From: Nitrosomonas oligotropha
GTDB lineage: Bacteria > Pseudomonadota > Gammaproteobacteria > Burkholderiales > Nitrosomonadaceae
Length of the DNA stretch: 38,019 bases
Direction of reading: 5' to 3'
Assembly: GCF_009833085.1 (NCBI RefSeq)
Contig: NZ_QRBZ01000042.1
Span: forward strand, 1 to 38,019
Part shown: piece by piece, positions 9,282-18,738 of the stretch
How positions within the stretch are numbered: position 1 is the stretch's first letter
Layout: each line of letters starts with the position of its first letter
The notes under the pieces: generated by a model
What the model saw: only the letters and a program-made list of their open reading frames with translations
What the model was told of the DNA's origin: nothing
Database searches by the model: none
Translations under genes and position numbers: made by a program

Positions 9282-10399
9282 GTCATCGGGTTGCTTATGC
9301 CGTGTCTTGCGATAATTCGCGCGGGCGGGCGATTCATGAAGAACTAGCGAGCGGGCGCAGTGAGTTTCAGCGCGACCGCGATCGCATCATTCACTCCGCT
9401 GCCTTCCGCCGTCTGGAATATAAAACCCAGGTGTTCGTCAATCACGAAGGCGACTTGTTCCGTACGCGTCTGACGCATAGCTTGGAAGTGGCGCAGATCG
9501 GGCGCTCGATTGCGAGAAACTTGGGATTGAATGAGGATCTGGTTGAAGCCATCACACTGGCGCACGATCTGGGGCATACGCCGTTTGGGCACGCTGGTCA
9601 GGATGCGTTGAACGACTGCATGCGCGATTACGGCGGTTTTGAACATAATCTGCAATCCTTGCGCGTGGTTGACGTGCTGGAAGAGCGTTATGCGGCTTTT
9701 GACGGCCTGAATCTCTGCTATGAGACGCGGGAAGGAATAATCAAACATGTGGCAAGGAAAAATATTCCCAAACTGGGCTCGTTAGGAGAACGTTTTTTGC
9801 AGCATAAAAGACCTTCGCTGGAAGCGCAGCTGGCCAATTTTGCCGATGAAATCGCTTACAACAATCATGACATCGACGATGGGCTGCGCTCGGGTTTAAT
9901 CACATTGGCGCAGTTGCAAGAAGTGTCGATTTTTTCGCGCCACTTGCAACAGGTGCAAGATAAATACCCCGTGTTGCCGGAACGCCGAATGGTTTATGAA
10001 ACAATCCGCAGCATGATCAATACACTGGTCACCGATCTGACCCGGCAAAGCACCTGCAATATCAAGGATGCCGGTATCGCGGGTTTGGCCGATGTGCATG
10101 CAGCGCCGCCACTGATCGGTTTTAGCCAGCAGATAAAGCTGGAGCAGCAGGAGTTGAAGAAATTTTTGTTCGATAATTTGTACCGGCATTTTCGTGTGGT
10201 GCGCATGAGTAACAAAGCGCGTCACACGATCGAGCGGCTGTTCGCGGCATTCAGCACGGAAGTGCAATTGCTGCCGGTGAAGTATCAGAAAAAATTTGCA
10301 CAGGAAGGACATCAGGCAATTGCGGATTATATTGCCGGAATGACAGATCGCTATGCGATCAAAGAATATCAGCGCTTATTTACCATCGCGGAAAGTTAA
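9278..10399 (+). CDS. Deoxyguanosinetriphosphate triphosphohydrolase-like protein (HD domain)
   Basis: 373 residues from the ATG at 9278, which shares ATGA with the aroKB stop. An upstream in-frame TTG at 9266 is less likely. The HD phosphohydrolase core is clear: [13 protein letters not shown] near the N-terminus, the first metal-binding His in LTHSLEV, the HD pair in [14 protein letters not shown], and the later Asp in [10 protein letters not shown]. This is the dGTPase (dgt) family that hydrolyses dNTPs to deoxynucleoside and tripolyphosphate. The length fits the shorter dgt-like type (about 370-400 residues) rather than the 500-residue E. coli enzyme. It is probably translated together with aroKB. 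Substrate preference beyond dNTPs cannot be read. Confidence 0.88.
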   Translation: MSHRVAYAVSCDNSRGRAIHEELASGRSEFQRDRDRIIHSAAFRRLEYKTQVFVNHEGDLFRTRLTHSLEVAQIGRSIARNLGLNEDLVEAITLAHDLGHTPFGHAGQDALNDCMRDYGGFEHNLQSLRVVDVLEERYAAFDGLNLCYETREGIIKHVARKNIPKLGSLGERFLQHKRPSLEAQLANFADEIAYNNHDIDDGLRSGLITLAQLQEVSIFSRHLQQVQDKYPVLPERRMVYETIRSMINTLVTDLTRQSTCNIKDAGIAGLADVHAAPPLIGFSQQIKLEQQELKKFLFDNLYRHFRVVRMSNKARHTIERLFAAFSTEVQLLPVKYQKKFAQEGHQAIADYIAGMTDRYAIKEYQRLFTIAES

Positions 10400-10549
10400 T
10401 TTTCAGCGGCTGTTAAAGCACCGGCTGCTGCATTTGCCGGATTAGCAATATACGTGATGGTTATTCGCTGGTAATATTAACGATTGAAAAAAGGCCTGAT
10501 TCTGGATAGAAACAGCCTTTCAAAAGAAAGATAAAACATAGGCTTTTTA

Positions 10550-11623
10550 ATGACAACACTGAAGAATGATACGTTCCTACGCGCATTACTGAAACAACCC
10601 GTTGAATACACACCTGTCTGGCTGATGCGGCAAGCAGGCCGCTATCTGGCGGAATATAACGCTACCCGGGCGCGCGCCGGAGATTTTTTATCCTTGTGCA
10701 AAAATCCTGCGTTTGCGACCGAAGTCACCCTGCAACCGCTGGCTCGTTTTCCATTGGATGCCGCCATATTGTTTTCGGATATTCTGACCATACCTGATGC
10801 AATGGGGCTGGGATTGTATTTTGCCCAGGGTGAGGGGCCGATGTTTAAACACCCTCTGCGTGAGGAAAAAGAAATTCGCGCATTGAAAGTTCCGGATCCC
10901 AATACGGATTTACGCTATGTCATGGATGCGGTTTCGGAAATCCGTAAAGCATTGGATAATCGTGTGCCCTTGATCGGTTTTTCCGGCAGCCCCTTTACAT
11001 TAGCGTGTTATATGGTGGAAGGGCGCGGCGGTACCGAATTCCGGGAAATTAAAACCATGCTGTATCAGCGCCCGGAGTTGCTGCATCATATACTGGATGT
11101 GAATGCTAAAGCGGTGATCGCTTACCTTAACGCGCAAATTGAATCCGGTGCGCAGACGGTTATGATTTTTGATACATGGGGCGGTGCGCTTTCGCATTCA
11201 GCGTATAAAGAGTTCTCGCTGCGGTATATCCAGCAAATTATTGCCGGATTGAAACGGGAACACGATGGCGCGCGTATTCCCAGCATCGTGTTTACTAAGG
11301 GTGGGGGGCTCTGGCTGGAAGCCATTGCGGACATCGGCTGCGATGCGGTTGGATTGGATTGGACCATCGATATCGGCGATGCGCGGCGGCGTGTGGGCAA
11401 TAAGGTTGCTTTGCAGGGAAATCTGGATCCGTCGGTGCTTTTTGCATCTCCGGAGGTCATCACCGCAGAAGTAGCGAAGATATTGGCCAGTTATGGCAAT
11501 GGCAGCGGTCATGTGTTTAATCTGGGCCATGGCATTTCTCAGTTTACGCCGCCGGAGAATGCCGCAGCCCTGGTGGATGCTGTTCATACCTTAAGCCGTG
11601 AATTCCATGGGGCAAGAGGTTAA
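10550..11623 (+). CDS. hemE: Uroporphyrinogen decarboxylase
   Basis: 357 residues, the normal family length. Both signatures are present: the N-terminal [15 protein letters not shown], with the Arg residues that bind the substrate carboxylates, and [16 protein letters not shown] near residue 145. It removes four carboxyl groups from uroporphyrinogen III to give coproporphyrinogen III, a cytosolic step of haem synthesis. This is a heavily used pathway in cytochrome-rich ammonia oxidisers. A 150-bp gap without a gene separates it from the HD-domain gene. The two-component operon starts 30 bp downstream. Confidence 0.95.
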   Translation: MTTLKNDTFLRALLKQPVEYTPVWLMRQAGRYLAEYNATRARAGDFLSLCKNPAFATEVTLQPLARFPLDAAILFSDILTIPDAMGLGLYFAQGEGPMFKHPLREEKEIRALKVPDPNTDLRYVMDAVSEIRKALDNRVPLIGFSGSPFTLACYMVEGRGGTEFREIKTMLYQRPELLHHILDVNAKAVIAYLNAQIESGAQTVMIFDTWGGALSHSAYKEFSLRYIQQIIAGLKREHDGARIPSIVFTKGGGLWLEAIADIGCDAVGLDWTIDIGDARRRVGNKVALQGNLDPSVLFASPEVITAEVAKILASYGNGSGHVFNLGHGISQFTPPENAAALVDAVHTLSREFHGARG

Positions 11624-11653
11624 CAAAAGTTAAATCTCACTGCAGGTGGTTGT

Positions 11654-12349
11654 ATGCATATACTGATTATTGAAGACGATTTGGCGATTGCCGCCAATCT
11701 GTATGATTTTCTGGAATCCCGGGGGCATACGGCGGATGCGGCGGTCAATGGTGTAGCAGGACTTCATCTTGCTGTGACGCAGCGGTTTGATGCCATTCTG
11801 CTGGATCTCGGTTTGCCCGGCATGAACGGTATGACGTTGTGCCGGAAATTGCGCCAGGAATCGCAGATCGATACGCCGATTCTGATGCTCACAGCCCGTG
11901 ACACGCTGGAAGATAAACTGGCGGGCTTCGAGCAGGGGGCGGACGATTACTTGATCAAACCCTTTGCATTGAAAGAAGTGGAGGCGCGCTTGCTGGCCAT
12001 GCATAAACGCTATGTCGGCAAAGTGGCCAACCGCACATTGGAATTTGACAAACTTTCCTTTGATCCTAAAACGCTTTCCATTCGCTTTGAAAACAAGAGC
12101 GTCAAACTTCCGCCCAAGTGCATTCGTTTATTGGCATTGATGATGAGCGAGCCGGGTAAAGTATTCAGCCGGGAAGAGCTCGAATTGGAAGCATGGGAGG
12201 ATGTTCAGGAAACCAGCGATACGTTGCGTAGCCATATGCATATTTTACGGCGCGCGCTAACCAAAGCTGGCGGATACGATCCTATTGAAACGGTTCATGG
12301 ACTTGGTTACTGCTTAACCTCTCGTGCACAGATTTCCGATAGAACGTAG
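11654..12349 (+). CDS. OmpR/PhoB-family response regulator
   Basis: 231 residues. The receiver domain covers 1-120, with the acidic pair in LIIEDD, the phospho-accepting Asp in AILLDLGLPG near residue 52, the switch Thr in MLTARD and the conserved Lys in LIKPF. A winged-helix DNA-binding domain fills residues 130-225. It overlaps the sensor kinase gene by 26 nt, so the pair is co-expressed. PmrA/QseB-type regulators of this build bind two half-sites 11 bp apart. A matching CTTCAC-N5-CTTCAC sequence lies at 13625-13641, downstream of the kinase and upstream of sbtA. That makes bicarbonate uptake a plausible target, though this is inference. Confidence 0.92.
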   Translation: MHILIIEDDLAIAANLYDFLESRGHTADAAVNGVAGLHLAVTQRFDAILLDLGLPGMNGMTLCRKLRQESQIDTPILMLTARDTLEDKLAGFEQGADDYLIKPFALKEVEARLLAMHKRYVGKVANRTLEFDKLSFDPKTLSIRFENKSVKLPPKCIRLLALMMSEPGKVFSREELELEAWEDVQETSDTLRSHMHILRRALTKAGGYDPIETVHGLGYCLTSRAQISDRT

Positions 12350-13598
12350 CCTGCGCTACCGTGTCGCCGTGGCATTGGCGACATTCAGTATTTTTACTGT
12401 GGGCACCCTGTGCATCATTCTTTATTTTGCTTCCGATAACATCGAGGAAGCGCATATTGAACAAGTGATTAAGATGGAAATGGATCATCTTGTTCATCGC
12501 TATCAGAAACACTCGGATTTTATTTCCCAGGTCGGTTCACATCTTAAAAGCTACGTCGTCCACAATATGGAGGAAGAGTTGCGGCTTCCTGCATATTTGC
12601 GCGGACTCAACCCGGATTATCATAGAATCTATTATGGTACGGATGACTTTCATGTCTTAGTGCACGCCATCGGTGAAGTAAAATTTGTGGTGGCCTATCG
12701 CATTACGTTACATAAGCAACGCTTGCAGGAACTAAGGCTATTGATTGTACTGTCATGGCTTGTCGTGGTTGGAATCGCCTTTTTTGTCGGTTATTTACTC
12801 GCCAGAGTCCTGGTTCAGCAAGTGACGGACTTGGCGGAACGAGTCAATCGTTTAGCTCCGGGTGATGTTCAACATGGGCTTTTGGCCCAGCAGGATATGG
12901 ACGAGGAAGTTGCGCAGCTTGCGCGGGCACTGGACGATTATCAGAATCGGATTAAGCGGATGCTGCAGCGTGAACAAGAGTTTACAGCGAATATCAGTCA
13001 TGAACTAAGAACTCCCATCACGACCATTCTGACCAGCTGTGAGCTACTGATTGCTGGCGCCGATATTCCAATTAAAGCCTATCATCGCGTGAAGATGATC
13101 GAAGCTGCCGCCGCCCGTATGGGGGAACAATTGCAAGCTTTGCTGTTTCTTGCGCGTGAACAGGCGTTGGGTGTCATAGAAACTGTGGCTGTGGCTGAAT
13201 GTGTTTATGACGCCGCAGATCCATTGTGTGTCGAGATTGCCAGGAAAAATCTCACTTTTGAAGTGCTGATTGCTCCGGATGTCGTGCTGACGGTCAACCG
13301 GCAGGCTTTACATACGACATTAATGAATTTGATCCGTAATGCTGTGCAATATACTCAGAAAGGTTATATCCGGATCGAATTTAATGATCGGCGGCTGTCC
13401 GTTTCAGATTCCGGCATAGGAATAGAACCGGCCTATCTGCCGCTGCTCTACGAACGGTTCTTCCGCGGTTCGACGCAAGGAGAAGGACTGGGCATAGGGC
13501 TTGCGATAGTTAAGCGGATTTGCAATCACTACGGTTGGAGTATCGAGGTCGATAGCACGCCAGGAAAAGGCACGACTTTTCATATCATTTTTCCTTAA
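12324..13598 (+). CDS. Sensor histidine kinase
   Basis: 424 residues from a GTG start inside the regulator gene. The first membrane helix is at about 13-34, followed by a roughly 100-residue periplasmic loop with no recognisable sensor fold, a second helix at about 138-160 and HAMP to about 215. The HisKA box is FTANISHELRTPITTI (His near residue 225). The ATPase boxes are LIRNAVQYT (N), DSGIGI (G1) and GEGLGIGLAIVKRI (G2). It should autophosphorylate and pass phosphate to the preceding regulator. The signal is unknown. The adjacent sbtAB genes make inorganic carbon, sodium or pH candidates, but nothing in the loop proves it. Confidence 0.92.
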   Translation: MHRFPIERSLRYRVAVALATFSIFTVGTLCIILYFASDNIEEAHIEQVIKMEMDHLVHRYQKHSDFISQVGSHLKSYVVHNMEEELRLPAYLRGLNPDYHRIYYGTDDFHVLVHAIGEVKFVVAYRITLHKQRLQELRLLIVLSWLVVVGIAFFVGYLLARVLVQQVTDLAERVNRLAPGDVQHGLLAQQDMDEEVAQLARALDDYQNRIKRMLQREQEFTANISHELRTPITTILTSCELLIAGADIPIKAYHRVKMIEAAAARMGEQLQALLFLAREQALGVIETVAVAECVYDAADPLCVEIARKNLTFEVLIAPDVVLTVNRQALHTTLMNLIRNAVQYTQKGYIRIEFNDRRLSVSDSGIGIEPAYLPLLYERFFRGSTQGEGLGIGLAIVKRICNHYGWSIEVDSTPGKGTTFHIIFP

Positions 13599-13624
13599 TT
13601 ATTTAGTAAATAGCATTTCTTTAT

Positions 13625-13641
13625 CTTCACGATTTCTTCAC
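13625..13641. promoter_or_regulatory. Tandem 11-bp direct repeat, candidate response-regulator operator upstream of sbtA
   Basis: CTTCAC at 13625-13630 recurs at 13636-13641, exactly 11 bp apart (CTTCAC-N5-CTTCAC). Further TTTCC units follow at 13643 and 13658. Eleven-base spacing is the hallmark of OmpR/PhoB-family sites and resembles the PmrA box layout. It lies about 255 bp upstream of sbtA and just after the kinase stop, in a gene-free 297-bp spacer. Confidence 0.45.
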
Positions 13642-13895
13642 ATTTCCTGTGTTAACGTTTCCGTGTGAAAGGCAATTCACTCACGGGTTTCCAGATCTAA
13701 GACGTGTGCTTCTTGTGCCATAGATTTCCAAGATTTTTACTTTTTGTGAAATCTCGGTTTTAACGAAATGGATTTCCCCAAGAAACCTCACAGTTTCCTG
13801 GAATTTTTGTTGTGTTTTTAATCTGCGGTATCTTCTTAGATGCTGTTTGTTAAAGATTTTTATAAACTATATAACTAATAAATAGGGAGTGTTGA

Positions 13896-14852
13896 ATGAC
13901 TACTATACAACCGGTAGTTTTCTTTTTTGTTGCGGGGGTCTTGGCAGGTGTCATTAAATCTGACTTGAAAATCCCCGAAGCGCTGTATAAGAGTTTAAGT
14001 CTTTTTCTGTTGATCGCTATCGGCTTTAAAGGTGGCGTATCGATGGCCAAGTACGAGATCATGGAAGTATTGCCAATTGCTGCCTCTATGGTTGTTTTAG
14101 CAGCATTGATTCCACTGACCGCATATCCGATTTTAAGATTCATCGGTAAATTCACCCAGGCCGATGCAGGTGCTATCTCTGCGCATTATGGTTCGGTGAG
14201 TGCGGTGACCTTTGCCGTGGGTGTGGCTTTCCTGGCTGCGAAAGACGAGCCTTCCGAAGGTTATATGGTTCTCATTATGGCGTTGATGGAAATTCCTGCG
14301 TTGGTAACCGGTACAGTCCTTGCGCGTGCGGGTGCTGGCGGTGAAAAAACCCAGTGGGGCAAGTTGATGCACGAAATTTTGACCGGCACCAGTCTTTATC
14401 TGTTGATTGTTGGTGTACTGATCGGTTATTACGCGGGCGTGGTTAAGCTGGTATCACCGCTGGATAAAATGTTCATGGACTTATTCATGGGCGTTTTGGC
14501 GTTCTTCCTGCTTGAAATGGGTCTGCTGGCAGCAGCACGGCTGAAAGCGGTGATGGACAAAGGAATTTTTATTATCGCATTTGGTATTCTGTTTCCATTA
14601 ACAGCTGGAATGTTTGGCGCCTATTTGGGTTGGATATTCGGTTTGTCAGAAGGTGGCACGATGTTGCTGGCCGTGTTGTATGCCAGTTGCTCTTATATCG
14701 CCGCTCCCGCAGCGATGCGCATTGCCGTACCGGATGCCGATCCTGCGTTGTCGATTGGTGCTTCTCTAGGTGTAACCTTCCCCTTTAACATCTTTATCGG
14801 TGTACCGATTTACTGGGAAATGTCGCATTGGTTTCATGGCATTGCGGTATAA
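13896..14852 (+). CDS. sbtA: Sodium-dependent bicarbonate transporter, SbtA family
   Basis: 318 residues, almost entirely hydrophobic, with about ten membrane helices in two inverted halves. It begins with TTIQPVVFFFVAGVLAGVIK and carries the conserved FKGGVSMAK segment near residue 46. Toward the C-terminus ASCSYIAAPAAMRIAVPDAD and GASLGVTFPFNI match the family. SbtA imports bicarbonate with sodium across the inner membrane. In an autotroph this raises the inorganic carbon supply for Rubisco. Start choice is supported by GGGAG seven bases before the ATG. The next gene encodes its usual PII-like partner. The length is slightly below the cyanobacterial form (about 370), with a shorter cytoplasmic loop. 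Confidence 0.9.
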   Translation: MTTIQPVVFFFVAGVLAGVIKSDLKIPEALYKSLSLFLLIAIGFKGGVSMAKYEIMEVLPIAASMVVLAALIPLTAYPILRFIGKFTQADAGAISAHYGSVSAVTFAVGVAFLAAKDEPSEGYMVLIMALMEIPALVTGTVLARAGAGGEKTQWGKLMHEILTGTSLYLLIVGVLIGYYAGVVKLVSPLDKMFMDLFMGVLAFFLLEMGLLAAARLKAVMDKGIFIIAFGILFPLTAGMFGAYLGWIFGLSEGGTMLLAVLYASCSYIAAPAAMRIAVPDADPALSIGASLGVTFPFNIFIGVPIYWEMSHWFHGIAV

Positions 14853-14903
14853 AAACTATTGTTACCGTTTATTTAATAATTATCTGACTTTTCGGGAAAA
14901 AAT

Positions 14904-15221
14904 ATGAATAATTCAATCGCAATGAAACGATTCGAGATTGTTGTTGGTATCGAACAACTTGAACAATTGACGGAATTGCTGGAAAGATGCTCAGTGCGTG
15001 GTTATACGGTTTTGAAGCAAGCAGGCGGGCTCGGATCACGCGGTGTTCGCGATCCTGGTGATGTTTTGATGGAACAGGAAAATGTTATGGTTGTTCTCGC
15101 CTGTAAAGACGAGCAAGCACAAAAGATCGTCAATGAACTGAGACCCGTATTGAAAGGCTTGGGTGGTATGTGTCTGATTTCGGATTGCCTCTGGCTTGAA
15201 GGACCGGCTATTTCTTATTGA
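14904..15221 (+). CDS. sbtB: PII-like signalling protein, SbtB-type
   Basis: 105 residues with the ferredoxin-like PII fold pattern: strand FEIVVGIEQ, helix LEQLTELLERC, then a T-loop-like GGLGSRGVRDPGDVL segment and a second half with VMVVLACKDEQAQKIVNEL. It lies 51 nt after sbtA, the arrangement in which SbtB binds adenyl nucleotides and inhibits SbtA. It ends without the CGPxGC redox loop seen at the C-terminus of some cyanobacterial SbtB proteins. A second ATG at 14925 could be the true start. Role by family and context; ligand preference unknown. Confidence 0.85.
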   Translation: MNNSIAMKRFEIVVGIEQLEQLTELLERCSVRGYTVLKQAGGLGSRGVRDPGDVLMEQENVMVVLACKDEQAQKIVNELRPVLKGLGGMCLISDCLWLEGPAISY

Positions 15222-15255
15222 TTGATGTTTTTTGTATAGAGTCATAGTTTAGTTT

Positions 15256-15294
15256 CTGTAATACGCGCAAGAAAATTTCTTGTGCGTATTACAG
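15256..15294. terminator. Long 19-bp inverted repeat after sbtB
   Basis: The arms at 15256-15274 and 15276-15294 pair over 19 bases with one G-U, centred on 15275. A T6 run follows only at 15304-15309, so it is an imperfect intrinsic terminator for sbtAB. The perfect arms with almost no loop could equally be a protein-binding palindrome ahead of plsC. Confidence 0.5.
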
Positions 15295-15375
15295 CCCGCT
15301 TAGTTTTTTGCAAAATAATGGTATGGTTAGGTGCAGCAATCATTACCAACCCTGTTCATCTGCACAATTCACTAC

Positions 15376-16170
15376 ATGCAAAAAAATACACCGCTGCTAT
15401 TGCGCATTATTCGCCTGATGCATTTACTGCTGCATGTGATCTCAGGTGTATTGCAATCGATTGTTTATCCCTATTTTCCTTTATCGATTCAGCGCGCTAT
15501 GATGCAACGCTGGGCGGCCGGTTTATTGTCCGTTCTTGCGATCCGGTTGCATTGCCACGGCAGATTACCCACGACCGATATGCCGCGGGTTTTGTTTGCA
15601 GCGAATCATGTATCCTGGCTGGATGTTTGTGTCATGATGGCGGCATGTCCGACTCGTTTTGTTGCCAAAGCCGAAATTAGCCGCTGGCCTGTTTTAGGCT
15701 TGCTCAGCCGGAATGCCGGTACCTTGTTTATCGAACGTGCAAAACGGAGCGATACGCTGCGCATCAATCAACAAATCAGTGATGTGCTGGATAAGGGCGA
15801 GCGGGTGACGATATTTCCCGAAGGCACTACAACCGACGGCACACAGATCAACCACTTTCATGCCTCATTGCTGCAAGCGGCTGTCACTGCGGATGCCATG
15901 CTGTATCCGGTTGCAATCGGCTATCGCGATAGCCTCGGCGGCATTTGCAAGGAAGCCGCTTATATCGACCCCTCATTGATCTTGTCGTTACAAAAAATTC
16001 TGAGTCTTACCAGTATCGATGTAGAACTGACATTCGATTCACCGATTGCCTGTGGCATGAAAAACCGGCGGGAATTGGCGCGCTTGTCTGAGCAAGCGGT
16101 TGCGAATACTTTATCGCTGCCTATTGCGCACAAGGAATCTGAAAAATTCTCCGGTCTTCCAACCGGATAG
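15376..16170 (+). CDS. plsC: 1-acyl-sn-glycerol-3-phosphate acyltransferase
   Basis: 264 residues from the ATG at 15376. An in-frame GTG at 15331 would add 15 residues, and neither has a good ribosome site. A membrane helix lies near the N-terminus, followed by acyltransferase block I with NHVSWLDV (the NHx4D catalytic motif) and block III FPEGTT. It transfers an acyl group to lysophosphatidate to give phosphatidate in the inner membrane. The 3' end overlaps the convergent apaH gene by 50 bp, which leaves no room for a separate terminator. Confidence 0.88.
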   Translation: MQKNTPLLLRIIRLMHLLLHVISGVLQSIVYPYFPLSIQRAMMQRWAAGLLSVLAIRLHCHGRLPTTDMPRVLFAANHVSWLDVCVMMAACPTRFVAKAEISRWPVLGLLSRNAGTLFIERAKRSDTLRINQQISDVLDKGERVTIFPEGTTTDGTQINHFHASLLQAAVTADAMLYPVAIGYRDSLGGICKEAAYIDPSLILSLQKILSLTSIDVELTFDSPIACGMKNRRELARLSEQAVANTLSLPIAHKESEKFSGLPTG

Positions 16171-16924
16171 CGGACAATTGACCTCCCCATACGCAACCGC
16201 TATCCAACGCGATTAAATGGTCCTTGATGTGCAAACCTAATCCGGACCAATGGCCGCAAATGACCGTGGTGTCCCGACTGATCCGGTGCGGTAAACTGAA
16301 CCATGGCATATAACCGTCCGGAATGGATTGCGGATCGCCTTTAAAAGCGAAATTCATCCGCCCGTCCGGCGTGCATACCCGCATGCGTGTCATTGCGTTG
16401 ATGATGACCCGAAGCCGGATATAGCCGGTCCATTCGTCTTGCCAATAATTGGGCTCGTTGCCGTACATGCGTGCGAATAACTCATGGTGATCGTCGTGAC
16501 GTAGTGCAGTTTCAACTTCCCGTGCAAGTTGTCCGGCTTGTGCAATAGACCACGATGGTAATAATCCGGCATGCACCATGGCGTGTTCATTCTCAAAATG
16601 AAATAATTTTTGCTGCCGCAGCCAATGCAACAGCTCATCGCGGTCAGGTGCATCGAGAATCGCTTGAATTGTGTCGCTGGGGTGGTTTCTGGCCATTCCT
16701 GCAGCAACCATGAGCAAATGCAAATCATGGTTACCGAGAACCATGCGTATCGGATCGCCGGCCTGTTTGATATAGCGCAACAATGGCAGCGAATCGGGAC
16801 CGCGGTTAACGATATCGCCTACCAGCCAAAGCTTATCCTGAGCGGGATCAAAGCGAATAACTTCGAGCAACCGGTGAAATTCGGTGAAACAGCCTTGTAA
16901 ATCACCGATCGCATACGTTGCCAT
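16121..16924 (-). CDS. apaH: Symmetrical bis(5'-nucleosyl)-tetraphosphatase
   Basis: 267 residues, close to the family size (about 270-280). The metallophosphatase motifs are in order: AIGDLQGCF at the N-terminus, LVGDIVNRGPDSL, and LGNHDLHLL near residue 70. It splits Ap4A into two ADP and so controls this alarmone. It is the last gene of a minus-strand bamE-dapB-apaH cluster, starting 20 nt after dapB ends. Its 3' end runs into plsC on the other strand. Confidence 0.94.
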   Translation of the reverse strand: MATYAIGDLQGCFTEFHRLLEVIRFDPAQDKLWLVGDIVNRGPDSLPLLRYIKQAGDPIRMVLGNHDLHLLMVAAGMARNHPSDTIQAILDAPDRDELLHWLRQQKLFHFENEHAMVHAGLLPSWSIAQAGQLAREVETALRHDDHHELFARMYGNEPNYWQDEWTGYIRLRVIINAMTRMRVCTPDGRMNFAFKGDPQSIPDGYMPWFSLPHRISRDTTVICGHWSGLGLHIKDHLIALDSGCVWGGQLSAIRLEDRRIFQIPCAQ

Positions 16925-16944
16925 GAAATTAGCGATGAAGAATG

Positions 16945-17775
<831 letters not shown>

Positions 17776-18222
17776 TTAAGGTTTTATAGAGACTGTGCTG
17801 GGTACGTTACATAGATCGTCGTCATCGTCGATTACCATTTCTTTTTGCCCGGTTTTTTGCTCCGTTTGTGCTTGAACCGATTTGGGTTTTATGGGATCCG
17901 GAGAACGCGCTAAGTAATTTTCAATACTGGACAAGGCATCATCCGCAAAGAAAAGGGTTACCCGTTTTTGTTCAACGAGATCGCCGTGTTTACGAAATAG
18001 ATAGACATAATCCCAGCGATTGTCGCGGAAGGCATCCATGATGAGCGGGGATCCTAAAACAAAAAGCACCTGGGATTTTGTCATGCCGGGTTTTAGTTTT
18101 TCCAGCATTTCTTCTGTTACCACATTACCTTGCTGCACATCGATTTTATAGAGAACATGAGGAAGCAATGAACATCCTGTCAGCAGCAGAAAAGCGATCA
18201 ATACGGAAAATTTTGCAACCAT
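17776..18222 (-). CDS. bamE: Outer membrane protein assembly factor BamE (SmpA/OmlA lipoprotein)
   Basis: 148 residues from the ATG at 18222. A GTG at 18255 is possible but adds 11 residues before the signal sequence. The signal peptide ends in the lipobox LLTGC, so the protein is an outer-membrane lipoprotein. The core has the family pattern: VQQGNVVTEEMLEKLKPGM, then QVLFVLGSPLI and DNRWDYVYLF. BamE supports the BAM complex that inserts beta-barrel proteins. A C-terminal extension of about 40 residues is Asp- and Gln-rich and poorly conserved. It is divergent from fur across a very short promoter region. Confidence 0.92.
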   Translation of the reverse strand: MVAKFSVLIAFLLLTGCSLLPHVLYKIDVQQGNVVTEEMLEKLKPGMTKSQVLFVLGSPLIMDAFRDNRWDYVYLFRKHGDLVEQKRVTLFFADDALSSIENYLARSPDPIKPKSVQAQTEQKTGQKEMVIDDDDDLCNVPSTVSIKP

Positions 18223-18296
18223 TTTGTTGATATTATATGTTTCCAAAGTGAACACAGCATATGATACAGTAAATAATTTTCTAGACAGAGATAACC

Positions 18297-18737
18297 ATGG
18301 GTAACTTCGACGATCTGAAAAGTATTGATCTCAAAAATATTGGTCTTAAAACAACACTGCCCAGACTTAAAATATTAAATCTATTTGAGCAAAGCAGCGT
18401 GCGTCATCTGTCGGCGGAAGATGTTTATAAAGAGCTGATCAGCGAAGGCGAGGATATTGGTCTGGCTACTGTCTATCGTGTTTTGACACAATTTGAGCAA
18501 GCCGGGTTATTGGAGCGGCATCACTTTGAAAGCGGCAAAGCCGTGTTTGAGCTGAAAGGGGATGGCCATCATGATCATTTGGTATGCCTGCAATGTGGCC
18601 GCGTAGAGGAATTCTACGATGCAGAGATCGAGAAACGGCAGATAGCCATTGCGAAGGAACGCGGTTTTACGCTGCAAGAACATTCGTTGTCGCTTTACGC
18701 GGATTGTACGAAGCAAAACTGTCCGCACCGAAAATAA
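18297..18737 (+). CDS. fur: Ferric uptake regulator
   Basis: 146 residues. The winged-helix N-terminus includes [16 protein letters not shown] and the recognition region [13 protein letters not shown]. The metal sites follow: [18 protein letters not shown] and the second zinc cysteine pair in ADCTKQNC. Fur represses iron-uptake genes when loaded with Fe(II). The divergent arrangement with bamE is conserved in betaproteobacteria. No convincing Fur box was found in the short spacer, so autoregulation is not claimed. Confidence 0.95.
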   Translation: MGNFDDLKSIDLKNIGLKTTLPRLKILNLFEQSSVRHLSAEDVYKELISEGEDIGLATVYRVLTQFEQAGLLERHHFESGKAVFELKGDGHHDHLVCLQCGRVEEFYDAEIEKRQIAIAKERGFTLQEHSLSLYADCTKQNCPHRK

Positions 18738-18738
18738 T

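Noticed and set aside
10490..10520. Hairpin AAAGGCCTG / CAGCCTTT between the HD gene and hemE
   Set aside because: The stem has a bulge, the loop is long and no T-run follows, so it is not a convincing terminator.
18223..18296. Fur box in the fur-bamE spacer
   Set aside because: The AT-rich spacer has only loose matches to the GATAATGATAATCATTATC pattern and none is clearly palindromic.
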